Source: Bacillota bacterium (GTDB lineage: Bacteria > Bacillota > Clostridia > Lachnospirales > Lachnospiraceae). From it: DNA of 32,809 nucleotides. Location: the NCBI GenBank assembly GCA_023416695.1, contig JAEZGY010000078.1, positions 1 to 32,809 of the forward strand, written 5' to 3'. This document shows, one piece after another, positions 1-7,360 of the stretch. Numbering within the stretch: the stretch's first letter is position 1; every line of letters begins with the position of its first letter. The notes beneath the pieces are model-generated. The model saw only the letters and a list, made by a program, of their open reading frames with translations. It made no database searches and was not told the DNA's origin. The position numbers were made by a program, and so were the translations under genes.

Positions 1-127
1 TGGCGATAACGTAGAAATGACTATCGAGTTAATTCACCCAATCGCTATGGAACAAGGTTTATCTTTCGCTATCCGTGAAGGTGGACGTACAGTAGGTTCA
101 GGCCGTGTTGCTTCTGTAATCGAATAA
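1..127 (+). CDS. tuf: Elongation factor Tu, 3' end only
   Basis: Only the last 41 codons are inside the window; reading starts at base 2 and stops at TAA 125-127. The translated tail contains the EF-Tu domain III signature (NVEMTIELIHPIAMEQG, then AIREGGRTVGSGRV) and ends in SVIE, as bacterial EF-Tu does. EF-Tu is the GTPase that delivers aminoacyl-tRNA to the ribosome. The 5' part and its operon lie outside the window. The gene is followed within 25 bases by a strong terminator whose sequence is repeated further downstream. Confidence 0.97.
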   Translation, partial: GDNVEMTIELIHPIAMEQGLSFAIREGGRTVGSGRVASVIE

Positions 128-141
128 TTAATAAAAATTTT

Positions 142-184
142 GATTTTATTAGGGTTTCAAGCATTTGCTTGGAACCCTTTTTTT
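142..184 (+). terminator. tuf rho-independent terminator (copy 1 of a repeat)
   Basis: GGGTTTCAAGC pairs with GCTTGGAACCC (one G-U) across a short loop and is followed by seven T. Bases 142-183 are identical over 42 bp to 1731-1772. Confidence 0.92.
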
Positions 185-221
185 GCGCGTTGGCAATGAG
201 CCATGCATGAATAAATAGAGA

Positions 222-262
222 AAAGCTTGGTGCAAGTTTACTTGTAACCAAGCCTTTCTTTA
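222..262. terminator. Second hairpin terminator, possibly bidirectional
   Basis: GCTTGGT (225-231) pairs with ACCAAGC (247-253), and the inner CAAG/CTTG bases extend the stem. T-rich sequence follows on the + strand. It may back up the tuf terminator. No gene on the - strand is evident that would need it. Confidence 0.6.
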
Positions 263-358
263 TTTATGAATATAGGGTGAAGCCCGCGACTGCCCCGATC
301 GACATGGAGCGAAGTGGAATTGAGATGAATCTTCTCGTGGGAATAAGAGATAATGAAT

Positions 359-395
359 AAAAACCCTCAGAGACTTAGGTTTCTGAGGGTTTTTT
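359..395 (+). terminator. Third strong rho-independent terminator
   Basis: AACCCTCAGA (362-371) pairs perfectly with TCTGAGGGTT (382-391) and is followed by a run of T ending at 395. A-rich sequence lies 5' of it, so it could work on both strands. It sits just after a comparatively GC-rich stretch (about 275-330) with no recognisable gene, so it may end a small untranslated RNA or a decayed gene. Confidence 0.8.
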
Positions 396-792
396 GTGTT
401 TTCCTATACAAAAAGTATGACGAATAAATCATGGCAACCTGTTTACGGGTAGTTATAATTCCTTAAAAGCAATGTGTAGAGGTGGATAGTGGAGAATTTT
501 CATTAAGATTAGAACGCTAGAAATAACAAGTTGAAAGGGGATTGGGGAACTACACAAAAAGGAGAAAATAATTATTAAACCATTTAGATGTGCTAATTTC
601 ACATGTTTTATAAGATGCTTTTTTAATACCTTATGTTTCATCTTAGTTTCAGAATGAGTATACACTAGAAATGTCTCTGATAGTGAATATGATAGTCACT
701 AAGCCACATTATTTGGGCTTATTGACCTCATATGATCCACTACAACAATAACTCAGATTAATGTCAGGCGGGTTATTGTTAGGTTATCATAT

Positions 793-831
793 TTAATTAA
801 TATTTAACTAAGATTTAATTAAGATTTGAAT
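793..831 (+). promoter_or_regulatory. Pho-box-like array of four hexamers at 11-bp spacing
   Basis: TTAATT at 793, TTAACT at 804, TTAATT at 815 and TTGAAT at 826 lie exactly 11 bp apart with 5-bp spacers. This is the geometry of the Firmicutes PhoP box, TT(A/C/T)A(C/T)A repeated with about 5-bp spacers. A possible -10 lies at 853-863. The region is very AT-rich, so chance is a real alternative. The next gene begins at 1094. Confidence 0.4.
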
Positions 832-1023
832 ATATATATAAGTATTAAAAAGTATGGTAATATAAGTAAATGCAATATATAATCTAATCCATCACATCCT
901 AAGTAATATATACAAAACTAAGTATTATTTATCATTTTTTTAATTAAGTCTTGAATATCTTATTTTTTATGACACCGCCTGTTATAAGGTGGATTGAATC
1001 AGAATCTTGTGTGGAGCAAAAAC

Positions 1024-1074
1024 ATGAGACTGTATTATAGCCACGAAAAAGAAGGGAGGCATATGGTTAATTAA
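1024..1074 (+). CDS. Possible 16-codon small peptide upstream of the 1094 gene
   Basis: ATG at 1024 has a GGAG at 1013-1016 with 7-base spacing and encodes MRLYYSHEKEGRHMVN, then stop. A second SD-like GGGAGG lies inside it, 3 bases before an in-frame ATG at 1063. It ends 19 bases before the next gene. It may be a leader peptide, a genuine microprotein, or a chance ORF. No family was recognised. Confidence 0.3.
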   Translation: MRLYYSHEKEGRHMVN

Positions 1075-1093
1075 TTAATCATATAAGAAGAGA

Positions 1094-1723
1094 ATGAAGA
1101 AAAAGGTAATAATTACAGGATGTATCCTTTTAGTATCCATATTAGTATTGTTTATTTACACACAATTTATAAAGCCCATTGACTGTAAGATAAATGCTAT
1201 AAGTTGTATCACATGGGATGCAACTTATGTTTCTTTAGAAAGTTTTCATGAGAGATATCATAGTGGTGATTTGATAGAAAAGCAACAAGTAATATATTCT
1301 TATGATGGGACATTACCTTCTAATAATCCAAAGGATTATATGGATTTTTATTTTGAAGTTGGGGTTAATAACAGGTCACTGACTGATGATGTTGATGTCA
1401 ATGTTATTGTTTCTAGTATTGATAAGTACAAAGATCGTGTCTTGTATGGGTATAACTCAGACCAGATGATACCTGGATATGCACATAAGATGAGTAGTGG
1501 ACAAACTCAAATATTGTTTACAGCCTATATCGCTAATATGACAGATGAGCAGATAAAAGAGATGGCTAAGTCAGTGACAATACGGGCCACTGCAGAGGGA
1601 GAGAATATTGGTAGTAGAGTGCAGAATATATCTTGTGACACCCGTAATATAAAAATTGAAAATAGTTTAAGTTCTGGTGCTAATATGAAAGTATATGATT
1701 TAAAACAGGTAAAAGTCGAATAA
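1094..1723 (+). CDS. Membrane-anchored hypothetical protein
   Basis: A 209-residue protein I do not recognise. A basic N-terminus (MKKK) and one hydrophobic segment at about residues 5-24 predict a signal anchor, with the rest outside the cell. The extracytoplasmic part has four cysteines (two near residues 32-38, and C180 in an ISCDTRN context) and alternating polar/hydrophobic segments that suggest beta structure. The SD is weak (GAAGAG just before the ATG). It is a single gene, isolated between tuf and the MerR operon. Its last codons and stop (VE, TAA) run straight into a perfect copy of the tuf terminator. Pho-box-like repeats lie 260 bp upstream. Confidence 0.75.
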   Translation: MKKKVIITGCILLVSILVLFIYTQFIKPIDCKINAISCITWDATYVSLESFHERYHSGDLIEKQQVIYSYDGTLPSNNPKDYMDFYFEVGVNNRSLTDDVDVNVIVSSIDKYKDRVLYGYNSDQMIPGYAHKMSSGQTQILFTAYIANMTDEQIKEMAKSVTIRATAEGENIGSRVQNISCDTRNIKIENSLSSGANMKVYDLKQVKVE

Positions 1724-1730
1724 AAACTTA

Positions 1731-1773
1731 GATTTTATTAGGGTTTCAAGCATTTGCTTGGAACCCTTTTTTG
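1731..1773 (+). terminator. Terminator, copy 2 of the tuf terminator
   Basis: Bases 1731-1772 are identical over 42 bp to the tuf terminator at 142-183, covering GATTTTATT, the hairpin and the T-run. Similarity continues weakly upstream to the stop codon of the 1094 gene (TCGAATAA in both). Confidence 0.92.
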
Positions 1774-1875
1774 CTGCATAGAAAGATCATTTCCAATGTA
1801 ACAAAAACCCTCCCTCTGTTTAGTTAGTTTTTTCTATAGAATATACTGAAATATGAAAAAAATTCTAATATTTTC

Positions 1876-1906
1876 TTGACTGTACAGTTGGTATATACTT
1901 TATAGT
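1876..1906 (+). promoter_or_regulatory. MerR-type promoter with 19-bp spacer and internal dyad
   Basis: TTGACT (1876-1881) and TATAGT (1901-1906) are separated by 19 bp. This overlong spacing is the hallmark of promoters activated by DNA-untwisting MerR-family regulators. The perfect palindrome ACTGTACAGT (1879-1888) overlaps the -35 side. The next gene encodes a MerR domain, so autoregulation is likely. Confidence 0.65.
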
Positions 1907-1973
1907 AAGAGATGATTTAAGGAAAAAAGAATTTGAGGAGACATTTTAATCCCAAAGCGGAGGTGGTAGAAAA

Positions 1974-3869
1974 GTGAATACAAAACTGGTGGAAGAGCTG
2001 ACGGGTATCAGTAGACAAAACATTCGTTATTATGAACGTATGGGTTTGTTGCATCCAGCACGAAGCAATGATAACAGTTATCGGGATTATACCAAAGAGG
2101 ATGTAGAACAACTTCAGATGATTAAGATGTTACGAATGCTTGATATGCCAATTGAAGAGATCCAAAAAGTCTTAGAAGAAGGAAGGATACAAGATGCCCT
2201 TGAGAAGCAAAGAGAAGTGCTCCAATCGAAGAAGAAGGAATTACAGGCCGCAGTAATCATGTGTGATAGAATCATCAAGGCAGAGTATCCGGAACAGCAT
2301 GTAGAGCAGTTTTTGAATGAAATTGAATACATACAAAACAAAGAAGGTGGCTTTGCACAGTTTATTAATGATTACAAGCAAGTGGCCTATGCAGCAAAAC
2401 AGAGACAGTTCTCTTTCTATGTATACAGAACGCTTCATAAAGAGCAGGAGGTATGGGAGGAATTAGAAGGTTACGCAAAGGAAAACAATCTGAACCTGGA
2501 ACGAATTAGTCAACATCCATTAACTGTACGAGTGGGGGATACAGAGTATGATGTCTGCATCATGCATACCCGTATGTTTAAAGAGAAGATTCCTGCAACC
2601 ATAATTCTATGTAAGATGGCTGACCCAAGTCAGGCTTTGGATGCTAAGATTCCCCATAATAGGCGTAAAATCATTCAGGGAATCTATGAAATATTTCGTA
2701 ACTATAAGCGTCGGAAGTGGAAAAGTCTATTGGTTACAGCTATTTGCATGATGGCAGTATGCTTTATGGAAAGTTTCTTTGGTAATGTGGAGAGCCACAA
2801 GAGTCAGCTAGGGAAGCTGCCCGATGTTTACGAGATTACTGGCTCAGTAAACAATCCGGACGGGAGTATGAATAAAGGGATTATTATTCCGCAAAAGCTG
2901 GTAAAAGCCATAACAGACTCCCCATACATAGATTCTTATAAAGAAACCATTGAGTTAAGTGCTGTTCTTAATCAGGGACAAGATACCGAGGAGAAATTGC
3001 AGATACAGGGAGTGAATACTCTTGAAGCAGTAACAGGTCTTGAGGTGGATCAGATTCACTGGCAACAGGGGATGGAGAGTCAGACCTTTCTTACTACAAG
3101 TAATGGCTGCATTATGGGCAGCAAGTATATGGAGGAGCATGGGTTTCAACTAGGGGATGAGATAACCGTACTGCCTCAGTATTATGATATTGTAGCCAAG
3201 AATCAGTACATGTTATTTCTTACTGACTTACAACCAGTCACCATAAAGATTGTAGGAAGTGCACAGCTTACAGATATGTTTGTAATCTGTCCACTAGCTT
3301 TAGTAAAAGAGTGGTTCACGAAGTCAGGAAAGGAGTATAAGGCCAATTCCTTGACATTTGCATTAAAAAAACCCTATGAGATCAATCTGTTTAAACAGCA
3401 AATGAAGCAGGCAGGATTAAACGAAATAAATAGTAAACAGATGCAATCATACAAAGGAAGTGCACTGGTGGTAGAGGATGTGGATTATATTTCCACAGCA
3501 ACCAGCCTTAGAAAAAGCATAGGATTTCTAACCGGTTTTTATCCGGTACTTCTGACACTGATTCTACTAATGGGATATATGGTCTCCTGGCTGCTCCTGC
3601 AAAGTCGTCGTTTGGAGGTTGCTATTATGAAAAGCCTTGGTAAGGATAACAGGCATATAGCAACGCAGTTTTATATGGAACACATTATACTAGCGTTGTT
3701 GGGCTGTATTGTAGGAATGATTATTGGGCTTATTTTTAGATGGGGTAGTCTGACTACCATGATATTGGTGATGGGACTGTTTCTTGTATGTTATAGCATT
3801 GGGACCATAATTTCCTTATGGATGATTCGTAAACTCAGTGTTATGGCCATGCTGTCGGCTAAAGAATAA
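1974..3869 (+). CDS. MerR DNA-binding domain fused to an FtsX-type ABC permease
   Basis: This 631-residue protein joins two normally separate functions. Residues 1-70 are a MerR winged helix (LTGISRQNIRYYERMGLL), and 71-120 form a MerR-type dimer coil. Residues 120-245 are an uncharacterised soluble linker. TM1 is at about 250-268, an extracytoplasmic MacB-like domain at 270-515, and three C-terminal TM segments (about 518-543, 568-590, 596-620) follow. The TM2-TM3 loop has the FtsX motif (RRLEVAIMKSLGKD). The topology puts the N-terminal DNA-binding domain in the cytoplasm, so this would be a membrane-tethered regulator that is also a transporter subunit. The start is GTG, with GGAGGTGG seven bases upstream. 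It is the first gene of an operon with an ATPase (12-base gap) and a second permease. The single uninterrupted frame argues against an assembly artefact. Confidence 0.9.
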   Translation: MNTKLVEELTGISRQNIRYYERMGLLHPARSNDNSYRDYTKEDVEQLQMIKMLRMLDMPIEEIQKVLEEGRIQDALEKQREVLQSKKKELQAAVIMCDRIIKAEYPEQHVEQFLNEIEYIQNKEGGFAQFINDYKQVAYAAKQRQFSFYVYRTLHKEQEVWEELEGYAKENNLNLERISQHPLTVRVGDTEYDVCIMHTRMFKEKIPATIILCKMADPSQALDAKIPHNRRKIIQGIYEIFRNYKRRKWKSLLVTAICMMAVCFMESFFGNVESHKSQLGKLPDVYEITGSVNNPDGSMNKGIIIPQKLVKAITDSPYIDSYKETIELSAVLNQGQDTEEKLQIQGVNTLEAVTGLEVDQIHWQQGMESQTFLTTSNGCIMGSKYMEEHGFQLGDEITVLPQYYDIVAKNQYMLFLTDLQPVTIKIVGSAQLTDMFVICPLALVKEWFTKSGKEYKANSLTFALKKPYEINLFKQQMKQAGLNEINSKQMQSYKGSALVVEDVDYISTATSLRKSIGFLTGFYPVLLTLILLMGYMVSWLLLQSRRLEVAIMKSLGKDNRHIATQFYMEHIILALLGCIVGMIIGLIFRWGSLTTMILVMGLFLVCYSIGTIISLWMIRKLSVMAMLSAKE

Positions 3870-3880
3870 AGGAGGGGCAT

Positions 3881-4552
3881 ATGGAAAAAATTAAAGTGGA
3901 TAACGTAAGTTATTCTTATTCTAATAAATATCAGAAAATAGAAGCATTAAAGGAAGTATCTTGTACCTTTGAGAAAGGTAAGATCTATGCCATTACCGGA
4001 GAATCCGGAAGTGGGAAAAGCACATTACTTTCTCTGCTTGCGGGTTTGGATATTCCACTAGAAGGGACTATTTATGTAGATGGCAAAGAACTAGGAAAAA
4101 TGGATCGCGATAGCTACCGCAGAGAGCAAGCAGCAGTGGTATATCAGTCCTTTCATCTATTTCCATTGTTGACCGCTTTGGAGAATGTAATATATCCAAT
4201 GCAGCTGAAAGGTGTGCCTCACAGTGAAGCAAAAAAAAGAGCAAAGCAATATATAGAACAGGTGGGTTTACCAGAAAAGATATTAACTCAGTTTCCAAAG
4301 ATGATGAGTGGTGGAGAGCAACAGAGAGTAGCAATTGCCAGAGCTCTTGCAGCAGAGGGGGAGATTCTACTTGCGGACGAGCCTACCGGGAATCTGGATA
4401 CAGAAAATGAAGCAATTATTGTGGATATACTCACAAAATGTGCCCATGAATGTGGATATACTGTTATTGTGGTAACACATAACCTGGAGCTGGCTAATCA
4501 GACAGATTGCACTTATCGGATGAAGGACGGAAGATTGGTAAGGGGAAAGTGA
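3881..4552 (+). CDS. ABC transporter ATPase, LolD/MacB type
   Basis: A 223-residue nucleotide-binding subunit. Walker A is GESGSGKST (residues 40-48), the Q-loop lies in VVYQSFHLFP, the signature is SGGEQ (about 143-147), Walker B is ILLADEP with D166/E167, the D-loop is GNLD, and the H-loop lies in VVTHN. The length and motifs fit the ATPases that drive MacB/FtsX-fold permeases (LolD, MacB, BceA). The start has AGGAGGGG at good spacing, 12 bases after the MerR-permease fusion and 10 bases before the second permease. It probably powers a heteromeric transporter made of the two flanking permeases. Substrate unknown; MacB-like systems commonly handle peptides, lipids or antibiotics. Confidence 0.95.
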   Translation: MEKIKVDNVSYSYSNKYQKIEALKEVSCTFEKGKIYAITGESGSGKSTLLSLLAGLDIPLEGTIYVDGKELGKMDRDSYRREQAAVVYQSFHLFPLLTALENVIYPMQLKGVPHSEAKKRAKQYIEQVGLPEKILTQFPKMMSGGEQQRVAIARALAAEGEILLADEPTGNLDTENEAIIVDILTKCAHECGYTVIVVTHNLELANQTDCTYRMKDGRLVRGK

Positions 4553-4562
4553 GGGGTCAGGT

Positions 4563-6437
4563 ATGCTAATAAAAAATAGTCTAAAACAGATGTTTCGTAC
4601 ACCACTAAAGACCATTTTGTTTCTTGTCCTCCTATTATTGTCCACAGGTCTTTTGACCACAGGAATTAATCTATGGCAAACCAGCGAAAAAGGAATACGG
4701 GAATTCAAGTCACTATTTAATACCATAGCATTGGTGGAACAGAAGGAAGATACCACTAAAGTGGTGGAATGGTGGGATGCTGCTTCCCAAAGCTTCTCCT
4801 ATTTTAGAGGAAAGACATTTAGTAAATGGATTGATTCTAATGTTCTTAACTTCGATGATGCCAGGTATTTGGCAGGTCCCAGAAAGCGCCCCTATTTTGG
4901 CGCTTATCTGCCAGAGGTTCAGAAATACTCAGATGAAGAGACAGAAAAAAGGCTTTATGAGGATTGGTTGATTGTATTGGAGGTTACACCTATAAAAAGT
5001 GGACCGGCAAATCCGATTCAAGTGGAAGTCACACAAAGCTTTTGCAGAAATCAGAATCTGGTAGGAACTAAGATATGGATTTGTGATCATGATAATCCAG
5101 ATCCAGCTACCTTAGAGGCAGGGAAAACATATATTGTAAAACTTAATGGACCTCGTCCAAATCACAAATGGCAATTAGATACCAGTAGTAATATAGAGTC
5201 ATACGAATATTATTTTTCGGATGCTTTGTATTCTACCCAGGCCCAAGAGAGTGCCCCTGCTTTGGGAGATGCGAAGAGAAAAGGCAATCGAGCAATAACA
5301 GAAGTAACACCAGGCTTTTATGAGACGGAATTAGGGAAAGCATGGATGGAGGCGGCTAAGGAACAGGAACTATTTGATGCCACAGTACCGGTACAGCCAG
5401 TGGATAAAACCATTTTACTAAAGGCATTTTATAATAAGACAGCTGGTATTACGAAGGGAAGGGATATTACTGAGCAGGAATATAGGACAGGAGAACATGT
5501 ATGCCTGGTTCCAGATCGTATGGCAGAGTATAACAACTGGTCCATAGGAGATACCATTGAGTTACCACTGTACTTTGCAAACTATGCCAATGCACCAATA
5601 CAAAACTGGAGCTTACAGGGAGAGGGCCTTACCTTCTCTTTCCTAGATAATGATTTAAAAGTATATGATGTATTTGATCAGGATACCTACAAGATTGTGG
5701 GAATCTATAGCATGAAGAATTATGTAGAAGATGCTATCAATGGATTGTCGAATGTTGAGATTATTATACCCTATAACTCTGTGACTAGCAGCTGGGAGAA
5801 TAATATTATCGATAGTAGACCAATGAAAGCTTCTACCACTTCCTTTGAAATCCCTAATGGAACCATAGATGATTACATGGAACTATGGGCAAAGCAGGGA
5901 ATAGATAATTTGGAGATTCAGTTTTACGATAAGGGTTACTCTAAACTAGAGACAGGAATTGAGAATCGGAGAATTATGGGCTATATTCTTTTATCCGGGG
6001 GAATTGTTGTCACTATATTAATTCTTCTGTTTTTCTGTCATCTGTTTATCGCAAAGCAGAAGGAAAGAACGGCTGTGGAGCGATGTATGGGGATAACCAA
6101 AGGAAAATGTGCAAGGTCACTTTTGTCTGGCTTAATGTTGATTGTAATTTTAGGAGTTTTGGTAGGAAGCATTATGGGCTATCAGGTCAGTAAAAGGATT
6201 ACGGCTGGAAGTGGTACAGAGTCCTACTATGATGAGACTTATTCCAACGGCTATGTTGATAAAACCAGTGAAAAGGAATTACTTCAGGAGACCACTAAGA
6301 ATCAATCCGATTTGGAAAAGGGGGCAGTTGTGGCAGCAGTATTTGTTATAGTAGCATCCGCAGTGATTTCTGGTAGTTACATGAAGAAAAGCTTGAAAAA
6401 AGAACCGCTGTATCTCCTTAGCAGATCGGAGGAATAG
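4563..6437 (+). CDS. FtsX-like ABC permease with very large extracellular domain
   Basis: 624 residues. TM1 is at about residues 15-35, followed by an extracytoplasmic domain of roughly 430 residues, then three TM segments (about 472-494, 518-541, 588-608). The cytoplasmic loop after TM2 (AKQKERTAVERCMGITKGK) resembles the FtsX coupling region. This is the four-TM MacB/FtsX arrangement with an unusually large external domain. That domain has no homology I can name and is rich in W, Y and charged residues. It starts 10 bases after the ATPase. It is the likely heteromeric partner of the MerR-permease fusion. A terminator follows about 55 bases downstream. Confidence 0.85.
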   Translation: MLIKNSLKQMFRTPLKTILFLVLLLLSTGLLTTGINLWQTSEKGIREFKSLFNTIALVEQKEDTTKVVEWWDAASQSFSYFRGKTFSKWIDSNVLNFDDARYLAGPRKRPYFGAYLPEVQKYSDEETEKRLYEDWLIVLEVTPIKSGPANPIQVEVTQSFCRNQNLVGTKIWICDHDNPDPATLEAGKTYIVKLNGPRPNHKWQLDTSSNIESYEYYFSDALYSTQAQESAPALGDAKRKGNRAITEVTPGFYETELGKAWMEAAKEQELFDATVPVQPVDKTILLKAFYNKTAGITKGRDITEQEYRTGEHVCLVPDRMAEYNNWSIGDTIELPLYFANYANAPIQNWSLQGEGLTFSFLDNDLKVYDVFDQDTYKIVGIYSMKNYVEDAINGLSNVEIIIPYNSVTSSWENNIIDSRPMKASTTSFEIPNGTIDDYMELWAKQGIDNLEIQFYDKGYSKLETGIENRRIMGYILLSGGIVVTILILLFFCHLFIAKQKERTAVERCMGITKGKCARSLLSGLMLIVILGVLVGSIMGYQVSKRITAGSGTESYYDETYSNGYVDKTSEKELLQETTKNQSDLEKGAVVAAVFVIVASAVISGSYMKKSLKKEPLYLLSRSEE

Positions 6438-6491
6438 AAAACAAATACTAATAACTATGTGCTAAGCTGTTTTGTAGACAATAGTAATGAA

Positions 6492-6540
6492 GAGCCCGAA
6501 AACAAGCATGATTGCTTGCGTTCGGGTTCCTTGTTATTTG
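6492..6540 (+). terminator. Terminator of the MerR-ABC operon
   Basis: GAGCCCGA pairs with TCGGGTTC, and CAAGCA with TGCTTG, around a TGAT loop. This is followed by a T-rich but interrupted tract. The long stem and its position after the operon support the call. Confidence 0.7.
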
Positions 6541-6707
6541 CGATTGCAAGAAGTATTCCGTTAGTTGTGATAATACAAAGGTCGGGGTAACTGGGAATTC
6601 AGTATATTTAGTATATAATCGCATGTTCTTATATTAGATAGACTCTAAAGTGAGTTCTAGGAAATACATTTATATTACTAGGTATCGTTGTGAGAGGTGT
6701 ATAGAAA

Positions 6708-6726
6708 TTACCCCCTACGGGGCTTA
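6708..6726. promoter_or_regulatory. CsoR-type operator
   Basis: TTACCCCCTACGGGGCTTA is a C-run/G-run pseudo-palindrome of the kind bound by CsoR/CstR repressors (TACCC...GGGTA class). It ends inside the -35 box of the operon that itself encodes a CsoR-family protein, so occupancy would block transcription. Confidence 0.65.
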
Positions 6727-6752
6727 CAAATTAAGATAAAAATAACTATAAT
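6724..6752 (+). promoter_or_regulatory. Promoter of the ECF/methyltransferase/CsoR operon
   Basis: TTACAA (6724-6729), 17-bp spacer, TATAAT (6747-6752). The predicted transcript begins near 6759, about 25 bases before the first gene. The -35 overlaps the CsoR-like operator. Confidence 0.75.
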
Positions 6753-6784
6753 GAAACCCAATAACATAGAAAAGAGGAATTCTT

Positions 6785-7336
6785 ATGCATAAGATGTCGA
6801 AAGTAACAAAATTAATTCTAACAGCAGTATGTCTTGCTCTATGTCTTGTGTTGCCACAAGCCTTTCATACAATTCCAAATGCAGGAGCAATCTATTTACC
6901 AATGCATATTCCTATACTACTATGTGGTTTGATTTGTGGTTGGTGCTATGGTGGAATTTGTGGATTTATAGGCCCATTACTTTCTAGTGCACTTACTGGA
7001 ATGCCACCAGCAGCATTATTACCATCAATGATGTTAGAGTGTGCAGTATATGGATGTATGGCAGGGTTGGTCATAAAGGTTACTCGTACTGGAAAGGTAG
7101 TCATTGACCTATACATAAGTTTAGCCAGTGCCATGCTTGCTGGCAGAATAATCGGTGGTATCGTAAAAGCCTTCATTTTTATGCCAGGACAGTATAGTTT
7201 TAAAATATGGATCGAATCCTCTCTAATTACAGGCTTGCCTGGCATAGCAATTCAGCTTATCTTAATACCAAGCATCGTATTTGCTTTGATGAAAGCAAGC
7301 TTGATACCAGTGCGTTACCTAAATAAGGCTGAATAA
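6785..7336 (+). CDS. ECF transporter S component
   Basis: A 183-residue hydrophobic protein with about six membrane segments, small-residue-rich helices and the G-rich pattern of ECF S components (LPMHIPILLCGLICGWCYGG is a typical TM/loop stretch). S components bind a vitamin, cofactor or metal and use a shared EcfA/A'/T energising module, which is not encoded here and would be supplied from elsewhere in the genome. GAGG lies seven bases before the ATG. The substrate cannot be read from sequence. Co-transcription with a CsoR-family sensor suggests a metal or a metal-containing or metal-responsive cofactor, but that is inference. Confidence 0.85.
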   Translation: MHKMSKVTKLILTAVCLALCLVLPQAFHTIPNAGAIYLPMHIPILLCGLICGWCYGGICGFIGPLLSSALTGMPPAALLPSMMLECAVYGCMAGLVIKVTRTGKVVIDLYISLASAMLAGRIIGGIVKAFIFMPGQYSFKIWIESSLITGLPGIAIQLILIPSIVFALMKASLIPVRYLNKAE

Positions 7337-7360
7337 ATACCAAGGGACAGAGGATGGGTT

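Larger units (their letters stand above)
185..1093. other. 909-bp intergenic region without a clear gene
   Basis: This stretch holds two terminators, a GC-richer patch at about 275-330, small dyads (TAGTGA/TCACTA near 680-700; AACAATAAC 744-752 with GTTATTGTT 772-780), AT-rich 11-bp phased hexamer repeats at 793-831 and 929-956, and a short ORF at 1024-1074. A 70-codon minus-strand ORF at 453-665 has no ribosome binding site and is not called. No RNA family was recognised. Confidence 0.6.
142..1772. repeat. Direct repeat pair bracketing 1.55 kb
   Basis: Perfect 42-bp direct repeats at 142-183 and 1731-1772 flank the isolated hypothetical gene at 1094-1723 and the non-coding region before it. 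No integrase or transposase lies between them. Confidence 0.85.
6541..6784. other. Leader and promoter region of the ECF/CsoR operon
   Basis: Apart from the operator and promoter listed separately, I see a second TATAAT at 6614-6619 with no good -35, and a weak dyad (CTAG...CTAG, about 6657-6681). No known riboswitch consensus (preQ1, THF, cobalamin, TPP) was recognised. Confidence 0.5.

Noticed and set aside
270..350. Possible structured RNA or tRNA-like element in the GC-richer patch
   Set aside because: No cloverleaf, TPsiC arm or known ncRNA core could be folded by eye; only the terminator after it is supported.
453..665. 70-codon minus-strand ORF with a hydrophobic segment
   Set aside because: It starts at GTG with no ribosome binding site, has low-complexity composition, and resembles no known protein.
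4367..4756. 129-codon minus-strand ORF
   Set aside because: It lies opposite the ATPase and permease genes, which have clear motifs and good start sites; it is a shadow frame.
6541..6784. preQ1, folate or cobalamin riboswitch before the ECF S component
   Set aside because: None of the core consensus elements is present; the C-run/G-run palindrome fits a CsoR operator and overlaps the promoter rather than a transcribed leader.
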